A stretch of 64,000 nt of DNA from NCBI RefSeq assembly GCF_008642335.1, contig NZ_CP029191.1, positions 4,216,001 to 4,280,000 on the forward strand. The letters run 5' to 3'. Position numbers and translations under genes: made by a program. The notes under the pieces were generated by a model. The model searched no databases, had not been told where the DNA came from, and saw only the letters and a list, made by a program, of their open reading frames with translations. This DNA is from Streptomyces venezuelae. Its GTDB lineage: Bacteria > Actinomycetota > Actinomycetes > Streptomycetales > Streptomycetaceae. Position 1 is the stretch's first letter. Each line of letters starts with the position of its first letter. Positions 44,059-51,910 of the stretch are shown here, piece after piece.

Positions 44059-44721
44059 GTGAACCGGAGACAAGAGCGGCAGCAGCTGCTGAAGGTCCAG
44101 AACTTCATGGTGTCGAGCGACGGCTTCGGCACGGGCGAGGGCCAGAGCCTGGAGCGGCCGTTCGGCCACGCCGACCCCCGGGAGATGTCCGCCTGGGCCG
44201 GCGCGACGGCGAGCTGGCCGAACCGCACGGACCCCGGCGGGAGCCGCGGTCTGGACGACTACTTCACCCGAGACTTCAGCCACAACATCGGCGCCGAGAT
44301 CATGGGCCGCAACAAGTTCGGCCCGCAGCGCGGGCCGTGGCAGGACCACGAGTGGCGCGGCTGGTGGGGCGACGAGCCCCCCTTCCACACCCCCGTCTTC
44401 GTCATGACCCACCACGAACGCCCGTCCTTCACGCTCTCCGACACCACGTTCCACTTCGTCGCGGGCGACCCGGCGACGGTCCTGGAGCAGGCGAAGGAGG
44501 CGGCGCAGGGCAAGGACGTCAGGCTCGGCGGCGGCCCGACGATCGTCCGCGAGTTCCTTGAGGCGGACCTGGTGGACACGCTGCACGTGGCGGTGTCGCC
44601 GATGAAGATCGGGGCGGGGGTACGGCTCTGGAACTCGCCCGAGGAGCTGACCGACCGCTACCACCTGGAGGTCGTGCCGAGCCCGAGCGGAGTGACGCAC
44701 CACTTGTTCTGGCGCAAGTAG
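44059..44721 (+). CDS. dihydrofolate reductase/RibD-C-type reductase
   Basis: The 220-residue protein (GTG start, AGGAGGAG site) has the RibD C-terminal-domain fold of small NADPH reductases: LKVQNFMVSSDGFGTGEGQS, EIMGRNKFGPQRGPW, PVFVMTHHERPSFTLSDTTF, DVRLGGGPTIVREFLEADLV and DTLHVAVSPMKIGAGVRLWN. GGGPTI and the C-terminal PxxxGxG loop are family marks. The substrate is unknown. It is convergent with the SLATT-like gene. Confidence 0.87.
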   Translation: MNRRQERQQLLKVQNFMVSSDGFGTGEGQSLERPFGHADPREMSAWAGATASWPNRTDPGGSRGLDDYFTRDFSHNIGAEIMGRNKFGPQRGPWQDHEWRGWWGDEPPFHTPVFVMTHHERPSFTLSDTTFHFVAGDPATVLEQAKEAAQGKDVRLGGGPTIVREFLEADLVDTLHVAVSPMKIGAGVRLWNSPEELTDRYHLEVVPSPSGVTHHLFWRK

Positions 44722-44737
44722 ACGGCTCCGGGTCGGG

Positions 44738-45553
44738 TCACCGGGGCTCGGGCGGCCGCTGCCGGGGCATGTTGGGCCGGGCCCCGGGCGGCAGCGGGAA
44801 CCGTCCGGGGGCGGCGGACGCCTCGCGCGGCGCCCCGCCCGGCACCATCGCCTGCATGGCCAGCGGCACGGGCCCGGCCCGGAACTCGACCATCCAGTCG
44901 GAGGTCTCCGCGCGCACGAGCTCGGTGACGTCGTCGGTGAACTTCCGCAGCACTCCGAGGCAGCGCTCGGCGGCTTCCCCGGCGGTCCCTTCGGTGGGTC
45001 CGAGCACCTCCCGCACACTTTCACTGGCCCAGTCGAACTGCAGCACCTGCAGCCGCCGCTGCACGGCCTGCGCGGTCGCCACGTCCCGCATCCACCCGGA
45101 CGTGAGCCCGAAGAACCGGTCGCACCCCACGCAGGCGACCCCCAGAAGCAACGACACGAACCCCCACCCGGCGAGACCACCGGCAGCCCCCGCGTTCCCT
45201 GCCCCCACCCCCGCCAGATCGAGCAGCGGCAGCACGCCGGCGCCCACGGCGCCCAGGGCGGCGCCCACGCGCAGGAGGCGCGCCGCGCGGCGCTTCCTGC
45301 CGCGGTCGGTGAGGTACCAGTCGGCGGTGTTCAGAGCACCCCGCTCCACCCACCTGTAGAGCTCGTCGAGCCGACAGGCGGGATCGCCCCAGTCACCGAG
45401 GGGAAAGGCCCGCCCGGTCAGATCCCCGACCCGAGCCCCCGACCCGGCGCCGGCCCCCGGAGCCGCCCCCGACTCCTTGCCCGGCCCCGCCCCCGTCCCT
45501 GCCCCCTGTCCCTCGGGGGGCACCCCCTCGGGCTGCATCTCCGGCTGGCTCAC
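44738..45553 (-). CDS. SLATT-like two-helix membrane protein
   Basis: The 271-residue product starts at a GTG with a GGAGGAG site. A Gly/Pro/Ala-rich N-terminus precedes RLDELYRWVERGALNTADWY, LTDRGRKRRAARLLRVGAAL, and two adjacent membrane segments (AVGAGVLPLLDLAGVGAG... and WGFVSLLLGVACVGCDRFFG). Then comes a cytosolic helix pair with SGWMRDVATAQAVQRRLQVL. Helix-two TM-helix order matches SLATT domains, which elsewhere act as pore-forming effectors of nucleotide-sensing conflict systems. No SLOG or nucleotide-cyclase partner is adjacent. The assignment is tentative. It lies divergent from the YbaB-recR genes. Confidence 0.65.
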   Translation of the reverse strand: MSQPEMQPEGVPPEGQGAGTGAGPGKESGAAPGAGAGSGARVGDLTGRAFPLGDWGDPACRLDELYRWVERGALNTADWYLTDRGRKRRAARLLRVGAALGAVGAGVLPLLDLAGVGAGNAGAAGGLAGWGFVSLLLGVACVGCDRFFGLTSGWMRDVATAQAVQRRLQVLQFDWASESVREVLGPTEGTAGEAAERCLGVLRKFTDDVTELVRAETSDWMVEFRAGPVPLAMQAMVPGGAPREASAAPGRFPLPPGARPNMPRQRPPEPR

Positions 45554-45795
45554 CCGGCACTCCTCCAACGAGATCACGCGTATCGACACCAATTCCTACC
45601 GCCCAATGGGTGGCCATGAGCCCGGATTCACGGCTTTTCCGCCCGGAAGAGCTGCTTGATCAGGTATAGGAAGACGCTGGATCTCACTCGAAAGAGTGCT
45701 GGGGCGACCCGCCCGCCGACCACGTAGGCTCGTTCTTGGCGGCAACCCCGCCAGATGGACCCGCATAAACGGACCCGTACGAAACGGAGCTGATC

Positions 45796-46137
45796 GTGAT
45801 CCCCGGTGGTGGCCAGCCCAACATGCAGCAGCTGCTCCAGCAGGCCCAGAAGATGCAGCAGGACCTCGCGGCGGCGCAGAAGGAACTGGCGCGCACGGAG
45901 GTCGAGGGCCAGGCGGGCGGCGGCCTCGTCAAGGCGACGGTCAACGGCTCCGGCGAGCTGCGCGGCCTGGTGATCGACCCGAAGGCGGTCGACCCCGAGG
46001 ACACGGAGACGCTGGCGGACCTGGTCGTCGCGGCGGTCCAGGCGGCGAACGAGAACGCGCAGGCGCTCCAGCAGCAGAAGCTGGGTCCGCTGGCGCAGGG
46101 CCTGGGCGGCGGCGGCATCCCGGGCCTTCCCTTCTAA
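45796..46137 (+). CDS. YbaB/EbfC family nucleoid-associated protein
   Basis: The 113-residue protein (GTG start) shows [40 protein letters not shown] and [20 protein letters not shown], typical of YbaB. The C-terminus is Gly-rich ([12 protein letters not shown]). It binds DNA as a dimer and precedes recR, the usual gene order dnaX-ybaB-recR, but no dnaX lies immediately upstream: the SLATT-like gene is there. Confidence 0.92.
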   Translation: MIPGGGQPNMQQLLQQAQKMQQDLAAAQKELARTEVEGQAGGGLVKATVNGSGELRGLVIDPKAVDPEDTETLADLVVAAVQAANENAQALQQQKLGPLAQGLGGGGIPGLPF

Positions 46138-46209
46138 GAAACCCCCCGGCCAACTACGGTACGTAGAAGCCGGACACCCTAGGCAGCACTACAGCAGGAG
46201 AGGCGTTCC

Positions 46210-46809
46210 GTGTACGAGGGCGTGGTTCAGGACCTCATCGACGAGTTGGGCAGGCTGCCCGGCGTCGGTCCCAAGAGCGCGCAGCGGATCGCCTTCCACA
46301 TCCTCCAGGCGGAGCCGACGGACGTCCGTCGGCTCGCGCACGCGCTGCTTGAGGTGAAGGACAAGGTCCGCTTCTGTGCGACCTGCGGGAACGTGGCGCA
46401 GGAGGAGCTCTGCAACATCTGCAGGGACCCGCGCCGGGACCCCTCGGTGATCTGCGTCGTGGAGGAACCGAAGGACGTAGTAGCAATCGAGAGAACCCGT
46501 GAGTTCCGGGGCAAGTACCACGTCCTGGGCGGCGCGATCAGCCCGATCGAGGGTGTGGGCCCGGACGACCTGCGCATACGAGAACTTCTCGCACGCCTGG
46601 CGGACGGCACGGTCACGGAGCTGATCCTCGCCACGGACCCGAACCTGGAGGGCGAGGCGACGGCGACGTACCTCGCGCGCATGATCAAGCCCATGGGCCT
46701 GAAGGTCACCCGCCTGGCCAGCGGACTCCCTGTCGGGGGAGATCTGGAATACGCGGACGAGGTCACCCTGGGCCGCGCCTTCGAGGGGAGACGACTCCTA
46801 GATGTCTGA
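46210..46809 (+). CDS. recR: recombination protein RecR
   Basis: The 199-residue protein (GTG start, GGAGAGG site) has an N-terminal helix-hairpin-helix ([20 protein letters not shown]), the four-Cys zinc finger ([16 protein letters not shown]), and a Toprim domain ([40 protein letters not shown]). It works with RecF/RecO to load RecA at gaps. It overlaps the DUF5063 gene by 8 bp. Confidence 0.96.
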   Translation: MYEGVVQDLIDELGRLPGVGPKSAQRIAFHILQAEPTDVRRLAHALLEVKDKVRFCATCGNVAQEELCNICRDPRRDPSVICVVEEPKDVVAIERTREFRGKYHVLGGAISPIEGVGPDDLRIRELLARLADGTVTELILATDPNLEGEATATYLARMIKPMGLKVTRLASGLPVGGDLEYADEVTLGRAFEGRRLLDV

Positions 46810-47461
46810 CGCCACGCTGAACACCGTGACCGACAACCCGGACGACTTCGCCGTCCAGATCTCCGACCAGATCGAGAGCTTCATCGTCTCGGTCAGGGAG
46901 GTCGCGAAGGGCGTGGAACCGGACTCGGCGGTCCCGTTCCTCCTCCTGGAAGTCTCCCAGCTCCTCCTCGCCGGCGGCCGCCTGGGCGCACACGAGGACA
47001 TCGTCCCCGAGGAGCGCTACGAGCCGGACCTCGGCCCGGAGCAGGACGTGGACGACCTCCGCGAGCGCCTGGCCACCCTCCTGGACCCGATCGACGTCTA
47101 CTCCGAGGTCTTCGACCCGTACGAGCCCCGCAAGGCCCCCGTCCCCTGCCGCATCTCGGACGACCTGGCAGACGTGGTCGCGGACCTCTGCCACGGTCTG
47201 GCCCACTACCGCGCGGGCCGCACGACCGAAGCGCTCTGGTGGTGGCAGTTCTCCTACTTCTCCAACTGGGGCTCCACAGCCTCCGGCGCCCTCCGAGCCC
47301 TCCAGTCCCTGGTGGCCCACGTCCGCCTCAACCAGCCCCTGGACGACCTGGACGGCCTCGACACGGACGAGGACCTCCAGGCGGACGGCCTGGAGGAGGA
47401 GGCGGGGCGGGTCATGGCGGAGGAGATCGCGGGGCCGTTGGGGCTGCGGACGATCAAGTAG
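46802..47461 (+). CDS. DUF5063 family protein
   Basis: The 219-residue acidic soluble protein contains [77 protein letters not shown] and [20 protein letters not shown]. This is the DUF5063 pattern found next to recR in actinobacteria. Function unknown. Coupling to recR suggests a DNA-repair link, by context alone. Confidence 0.85.
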   Translation: MSDATLNTVTDNPDDFAVQISDQIESFIVSVREVAKGVEPDSAVPFLLLEVSQLLLAGGRLGAHEDIVPEERYEPDLGPEQDVDDLRERLATLLDPIDVYSEVFDPYEPRKAPVPCRISDDLADVVADLCHGLAHYRAGRTTEALWWWQFSYFSNWGSTASGALRALQSLVAHVRLNQPLDDLDGLDTDEDLQADGLEEEAGRVMAEEIAGPLGLRTIK

Positions 47462-47557
47462 CCCCCCGACGCTCGTGCATGGACCCCATTCACTCGATCA
47501 GCTGAGCGTATAAGGATTCCCTTCTATCTGCTCGCGTCCTAGGCTGGGATGCGGAGC

Positions 47558-47941
47558 ATGAACTGGCAGATCAATCTTCACCCGTCGGTGGAGAAGTGGT
47601 TGCTCGTGCTGGCAGAGGAGGACGCGGTGTCGGCTGACCTGGTCGAGGCGGCTGTCGACATGCTGGCGGAGCACGGTCCGGCACTGGGACGCCCGCTCGT
47701 CGACAGGATTACGGGCAGCCGAACCCATAACCTCAAGGAACTCCGTCCCGGAAGCTCGGGAAGGACTGAGGTCCGCATCCTCTTCGTCTTCGACCCCAAG
47801 CGCCAGGCGATCCTACTGGTGGGCGGCGACAAGGCCGGACGCTGGAGGGACTGGTACCACGAGGCGATTCCCGTGGCCGAGGCGCGCTATGGCGAGTACC
47901 TGGCGTCACGGGACGGTGCAGGAGAAAGCGGAGGCGTCTGA
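47558..47941 (+). CDS. HigB/RelE-like toxin (Gp49-type)
   Basis: The 127-residue protein has a RelE-fold: MNWQINLHPSVEKWLLVLAE, VSADLVEAAVDMLAEHGPAL, GRPLVDRITGSRTHNLKELR, RTEVRILFVFDPKRQAILLV and GDKAGRWRDWYHEAIPVAEA. NLKELR and the R-I-L-F-V-F strand are typical of Gp49-like HigB ribosome-dependent RNases. The stop overlaps the next start (TGATG), the toxin-first order of HigBA. An ATG at 47549 is an alternative start. Confidence 0.88.
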   Translation: MNWQINLHPSVEKWLLVLAEEDAVSADLVEAAVDMLAEHGPALGRPLVDRITGSRTHNLKELRPGSSGRTEVRILFVFDPKRQAILLVGGDKAGRWRDWYHEAIPVAEARYGEYLASRDGAGESGGV

Positions 47942-48273
47942 TGGGTGAGTACAGCAGCTGGGCAGAGGTGAAGCGCCGGATGCGGGAGAGCGCGCCCGAT
48001 GTTTCCGACGCCGAGTGGGAGCGCCGCAAGCAGACGGCCCGTACCGCCACCGAGGCGCACGTTCTCGGACATCACCTCCGGGAGATCCGTGAAGAACAGA
48101 ACCTGACCCAGGCGGACGTGGCCAAGGCGGTTGGGATCTCCCAGGCGCGGGTCTCGCAGGTGGAGCGGGGCGAGATCCACAACCTGGAGACGATGCGCTC
48201 GTACGCGGCGGCGCTCGGCGCGAGGCTCACGGTGTCCATTGAGTATGGGGATCGGGTGGGCGGCGCGGCGTGA
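47941..48273 (+). CDS. XRE-family antitoxin (HigA-like)
   Basis: The 110-residue protein has an N-terminal helical arm (SSWAEVKRRMRESAPDVSDA) and a Cro/C1-type HTH: LGHHLREIREEQNLTQADVA, KAVGISQARVSQVERGEIHN. It should neutralise the coupled toxin and repress the pair's promoter. It overlaps the toxin gene by 1 bp. Confidence 0.9.
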   Translation: MGEYSSWAEVKRRMRESAPDVSDAEWERRKQTARTATEAHVLGHHLREIREEQNLTQADVAKAVGISQARVSQVERGEIHNLETMRSYAAALGARLTVSIEYGDRVGGAA

Positions 48274-48355
48274 GGCAACCAACGCAACTCCCGCTGCTAC
48301 GGCGCTTCTTGTGGTTGCCACGGGGTACTCGGCCTGAGGGCGGGGCTGATCTGAC

Positions 48356-48763
48356 CTACGCGGTGGCCGGAGGCGTGACCGCCGCGAGCAGTCGAGCCGG
48401 GTCGACGTAGGGCGCCGTCGGGGTCGGTTCCGAGTACCAGAACAGGGGCCATGTGTTGCCGGCCAGCGCCGGGACGCCGATGTACGTCACCGTCCGGCAC
48501 CCCGACCCGCCGAACCGCTGCACGCCCAGCGGCCAGTTGTGACCCTTCGTCGCCCCCGGCGCCACCAGGAAGTACATCCAACGGAACCCCGTCGCCTCGC
48601 AGATGACGGGGCCCGCGTTCCCGTCCGCCTCCGCGACCAGCCGCGCGGCGACCTGTTCCCCTCGTACGCCCTGGATACGGAGGGCGTCGAAGTGGACGCC
48701 TGAGACGCGCAGATGGTGGCCCGCCAGGGGGACCCACTCCGGCCAGTGAATTGCGTTCGTCAT
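48356..48763 (-). CDS. small hypothetical protein
   Basis: The 135-residue product starts MTNAIHWPEWVPLAGHHLRV (a GTG two codons earlier is an alternative). Notable segments are HFDALRIQGVRGEQVAARLV, GPVICEATGFRWMYFLVAPG, YIGVPALAGNTWPLFWYSEP and the end VDPARLLAAVTPPATA. The order 'valine/proline-rich strand, FLVAPG, final TDP/VDP-L-AAL' recalls a family of small actinobacterial proteins similar to the N-terminal half of prim-pol domains, but the catalytic acids are not evident, so I do not name it. It diverges from the Scr1-type HTH gene. Confidence 0.6.
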   Translation of the reverse strand: MTNAIHWPEWVPLAGHHLRVSGVHFDALRIQGVRGEQVAARLVAEADGNAGPVICEATGFRWMYFLVAPGATKGHNWPLGVQRFGGSGCRTVTYIGVPALAGNTWPLFWYSEPTPTAPYVDPARLLAAVTPPATA

Positions 48764-48847
48764 GGTCACACCGTGGTGCGTGCGGAGTTACGCTCGGTAG
48801 TGACTCAGGGGATACGCGCGTCCGTGTATCCGATGGAGGTGGTCGCT

Positions 48848-49642
48848 GTGTCCGTTCAGTACAACTCGACCTGGCGGTACAGCGGGAACCAGTTGAAGCG
48901 GTGGCGCATGAAGGCGAACGTCTCGCGCGAGGAGCTGGCCGCCGCCTCCAACTATTCGCCGGACACCATCAAGGCCATGGAGCAGGGCGTTCGGATGCCG
49001 ACCGCCCGGGTCCTGGACGTGGCCGACGGGTTGTGCGGGGCGGCTGGGCTGCTGAGTGCGGCGAAGGACTACGTGAAGGCGGAGAAGTTCCCGCCGCGCG
49101 CACAGGACTTCATGGAGTACGAACAACAGGCGATCAGTCTGTGGTGGTACGAGGTCGCGCTGGTGCCGGGTCTGTTGCAGACCGAGACGTACGCCAGGGA
49201 CCTGATCGGCAATCGTTGCCCGCCGTTGGACGAGGAGACGGTGGACGAGCGAGTCGCCGCGCGCGTCGAGAGGCAGGCGCTACTGGTACGCACCCCGCCG
49301 GTGGCCTGCAGCTTTGTGTTGTACGAGGCAGTGCTGCGTGGACCACACGTGGGCAAGGAGCAGTTGCTCCACCTCTTGGAGGTAGGGCGTCGGGGCAACG
49401 TCAGTGTCCAGGTACTGCCTTTCGACCGCGCCATTCCCTCTGCTCTTCTGGGAGCGATGGTGTTGCTGGAAACCAGCGAGCGTGAGCGGTACGCGTTCAG
49501 TGAAGGCCAGTTGGCCTCGCAGCTGACATCGGAGCCAGAAGTCGTCGGTGTATACACGGAGCGGATTAGCATGCTCAGGGCAGAGGCCCTCAGTGCTGCC
49601 GAGTCGGTCCGGTTCATCGAGCGGATGGTGGGAGAGCAGTGA
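48848..49642 (+). CDS. HTH regulator with DUF5753 domain (Scr1-type)
   Basis: The 264-residue product starts at a GTG with a perfect GGAGGT site (48835-48840). It carries an XRE HTH (RYSGNQLKRWRMKANVSREE, LAAASNYSPDTIKAMEQGVR) and a DUF5753 domain with the marker segment WWYEVALVPGLLQTETYARD, LYEAVLRGPHVGKEQLLHLL and GNVSVQVLPFDRAIPSALLG. Such regulators pair with DUF397 proteins and are abundant in Streptomyces, often governing differentiation or antibiotic genes. It overlaps the DUF397 gene by GTGA. Confidence 0.92.
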   Translation: MSVQYNSTWRYSGNQLKRWRMKANVSREELAAASNYSPDTIKAMEQGVRMPTARVLDVADGLCGAAGLLSAAKDYVKAEKFPPRAQDFMEYEQQAISLWWYEVALVPGLLQTETYARDLIGNRCPPLDEETVDERVAARVERQALLVRTPPVACSFVLYEAVLRGPHVGKEQLLHLLEVGRRGNVSVQVLPFDRAIPSALLGAMVLLETSERERYAFSEGQLASQLTSEPEVVGVYTERISMLRAEALSAAESVRFIERMVGEQ

Positions 49643-49839
49643 GCGAGCGGTTGTCGTGGTTCAAGTCGAGTCACAGTGACGACGAGGGCGGCGCCTGCCT
49701 GGAAGTCGCCCTCGAATCGTACGAATCCGGCCCCGTGCTTCTTCGCGTCCGGGACTCGAAGCTTTCCTCCAGCCCCGTGCTCACCCTGTCCGCCCCCGCG
49801 TGGCTCGCCTTCATCGCCGCAGTTCAGCCCGGGGCTTGA
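49639..49839 (+). CDS. DUF397 protein
   Basis: The 66-residue DUF397 protein shows SWFKSSHSDDEGGACLEVAL and RVRDSKLSSSPVLTLSAPAW, the family signature (W-x-KSS-x-S, G-x-C-VE-V, V-RDS-K). It is the usual partner of the HTH-DUF5753 regulator upstream and probably binds it, as with the BldB-like Scr systems. Confidence 0.93.
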   Translation: MSERLSWFKSSHSDDEGGACLEVALESYESGPVLLRVRDSKLSSSPVLTLSAPAWLAFIAAVQPGA

Positions 49840-49847
49840 GCCCCGGG
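49828..49847 (+). terminator. short hairpin overlapping the DUF397 stop
   Basis: CCCGGGGCT and AGCCCCGGG are complementary on both sides of TG; the TGA stop codon lies inside. The following gap to 50068 holds a leader with a stem-loop near 50010 (GGTCGGTG ... CACCGGC) before the next gene. Confidence 0.6.
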
Positions 49848-50068
49848 ACCCGAGCTCTTTCCTGGGTCTGGTTCACCGATGAAATGAACCCAACCAACCC
49901 TCCCCATAGCGGAGTTGCGGGTTCCGTCACCCTCAGGAGTGACGTTCCGTAGTCAGCTTGCGTCGGAGCGTAAAGCCGCTCTAGGTTCGCGGCAATAGAA
50001 CGGCCCCGGTCGGTGCGCCAACACCGGCTCCGAGGCCTAGTCCTACGGATCGATTAGAGGTATCGACC

Positions 50069-51043
50069 GTGGCTTACGCCAACCCTAATGCTGCCCTCCC
50101 CTCCCCGTCCCACCCGATGGCCAAATCGGGGTACGGGAAGCGCCTCGTGGGTGACGTAGAACCGGACACCGAACCCGACTTCGCACATTTGCTTCCCCGC
50201 GACGCCGAAGTCGCGACGTTCCTGCACCACCTCCCCAACGGCGCCGCGATGGGTTACAAAGCCCTCGCCGCAGCCCACCCCCGCTACGGCCAGCAGGCCA
50301 TCCGTACTTCGCTCCGACGCCTCACCGAGGCCGGTCACCTGCGGTGGGTCAAGGAGCACATCACCGTCGAGGACAACTCGATGCGGTGGGTGACCAGGAC
50401 GTACTGGTCCAAGGAGCCCAAGTCCCCGGAGTGGTGGGCCGAGTTCGTACGCGAGCGGCACGGGCGGGACGTAACCGACGCCTACCAGTCGGGGCTGGCC
50501 AGGGTGACCGAGCCGGAGCCGCAGCCGACCGCATCCCTGGACGCTGAGCCCAGCGCCGCGCACCGCACCCTCGCCCAGCTCCGCACCGCCGACCGTCGCA
50601 TGGCCCTCTCCGAGGGTGAGTGCAGACAGCTCGAGCCCCGCGCAGCGGAGTGGCTCGCGCGCGGGGCCACCCCGCAGGACATCACCCGCGCCCTCACCGA
50701 CGCGCTGCCGCCCACCGTCACCAACCCGGGCGGCCTCGCCCGGAACAGGCTGGAGAACAAAATGCCCCCCAAGCGCCAAGCCGCCCCCGCCAAGGCACGC
50801 GCCCGCGTCACCCGTGCCGTGATGATCTGCCCGTTCTGCGAGGAGCCGGACACCTCCGTGGAGCTGGTCAATGGAATCTGTACCGAGTGCTGCCCTCCGG
50901 AGGAGCGGACCGGATACGTCCCGGACACGTTCCTCGCCCGCCCGCGCCCCGCCGGGGACGACGGCGTGGTCGACGTAACCGAGCGGGTGGCGGAGCTGCG
51001 CCGGGCCGCCGGGTTGCCGACGGGGCAGGGGGGCGGCGTATGA
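50069..51043 (+). CDS. HTH protein with C-terminal zinc-ribbon-like Cys motif
   Basis: The 324-residue product (GTG start, AGAGG site) has an N-terminal winged-helix region: VATFLHHLPNGAAMGYKALA, QQAIRTSLRRLTEAGHLRWV, TYWSKEPKSPEWWAEFVRER. A helical middle (LEPRAAEWLARGATPQDITR, ALTDALPPTVTNPGGLARNR) is followed by VMICPFCEEPDTSVELVNGI then CTECCP, a CxxC...CxxC zinc-ribbon-type motif. The layout is common for accessory and integrative-element proteins in Streptomyces. Function unknown. It overlaps the alternative start of the Uma2 gene. Confidence 0.8.
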   Translation: MAYANPNAALPSPSHPMAKSGYGKRLVGDVEPDTEPDFAHLLPRDAEVATFLHHLPNGAAMGYKALAAAHPRYGQQAIRTSLRRLTEAGHLRWVKEHITVEDNSMRWVTRTYWSKEPKSPEWWAEFVRERHGRDVTDAYQSGLARVTEPEPQPTASLDAEPSAAHRTLAQLRTADRRMALSEGECRQLEPRAAEWLARGATPQDITRALTDALPPTVTNPGGLARNRLENKMPPKRQAAPAKARARVTRAVMICPFCEEPDTSVELVNGICTECCPPEERTGYVPDTFLARPRPAGDDGVVDVTERVAELRRAAGLPTGQGGGV

Positions 51044-51093
51044 GCGTGCAGGACGTGCCGGTCCGGGCACCATGGAGTCAAGGAGGCGACGCC

Positions 51094-51672
51094 ATGACCC
51101 CCAGGACCACCGACCGGCCCCAGATGTCCGTCGAGGAATTCGAGGAGCTGGCCGACCGTGCGCCCGAGACGGTGCGGTTGGAGTTCATCAATGGAAAGGT
51201 CCAGGTCAAGCCGGTGCCGGACGGTTCTCACGGCCAGATCGTGATGTGGCTGCTCAAGCACTGCATGCAGCAGCGGCCCGAGCTGTCCCTTTTCCCCGAG
51301 CAGGGTCTCAAGATCGAGGGGTACCGGAAGGGCCGGGCCCGCCCGGACGGCGTGCTGGCACCGGACGAGAACTTCGTGGGCCAGGGACAGTGGGCCGAGC
51401 CGACCGGCGTGCTGATGACCGTGGAGGTCACCTCCTACGACCAGGACGCCGACCGTCGCGACCGCGTCGAGAAGCCCGACGGGTACGCCACCTCCGGGAT
51501 TCCGGTGTATCTCCTCGTCGACCGGGACGCGGGTGAGGTCCGGGTATACGCGGATCCGGTGGGCGGGCGGTACCGCAGCCTCGTCCGGCGAGCGTTCGGT
51601 GACGCCGTCGAGCTCCCCGATCCCGTCGGTATCACCCTGGATACGGCCAAGCTCAAGGAGTACACCGCCTGA
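51094..51672 (+). CDS. Uma2-family (DUF820) PD-(D/E)XK endonuclease-like protein
   Basis: The 192-residue product has MSVEEFEELADRAPETVRLE with E-x-I-N-G (LEFINGKVQVKPVPDGSHGQ), ARPDGVLAPDENF (PD motif), LMTVEVTSYDQDADRRDRVE (E-V core) and KPDGYATSGIPVYLLVDRDA. This is the Uma2 nuclease fold; the family is expanded in Streptomyces and cyanobacteria with unknown targets. The ATG at 51094 has an AAGGAGG site at 51080; ATG 51040, overlapping the upstream stop, would add 18 residues. Confidence 0.88.
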   Translation: MTPRTTDRPQMSVEEFEELADRAPETVRLEFINGKVQVKPVPDGSHGQIVMWLLKHCMQQRPELSLFPEQGLKIEGYRKGRARPDGVLAPDENFVGQGQWAEPTGVLMTVEVTSYDQDADRRDRVEKPDGYATSGIPVYLLVDRDAGEVRVYADPVGGRYRSLVRRAFGDAVELPDPVGITLDTAKLKEYTA

Positions 51673-51855
51673 GGCCCCCGGCCAGAACCTGTGACCCACC
51701 CCACTTTCCGGAGTGCCCCGCTCCGAACCGGGCATGTGCCAAGCCGAGCGGTCGGAACGTACTCCCCGAGAAGCGGGGGCGTATGCCCGGGTGATCAGCT
51801 CGTGAGCGGGACATCTCACGATGCGATATCGCCCTGGCGAATTTCGGCCGCTCGT

Positions 51856-51883
51856 TAGACTGAGCCGACCGCAGTAGTGCGGT
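51856..51883 (+). promoter_or_regulatory. ask leader: possible -10 and a small hairpin
   Basis: TAGACT at 51856-51861 resembles a -10 element, but no well-spaced -35 was found. ACCGCA-GTAG-TGCGGT at 51868-51883 would be the first transcribed hairpin before the ask start. Confidence 0.35.
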
Positions 51884-51910
51884 AAGAGACGGACTGAGCG
51901 AGGAGCGCAC

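Noticed and set aside
45554..45795. Possible SRP (4.5S) RNA in the gap before ybaB
   Set aside because: A GGAAG segment is present, but the conserved SRP tetraloop context and stem pairing could not be found.
49840..50068. Possible tRNA or attachment site near the accessory island
   Set aside because: No cloverleaf or TTCGA-type arm could be assembled; only simple stem-loops are visible.
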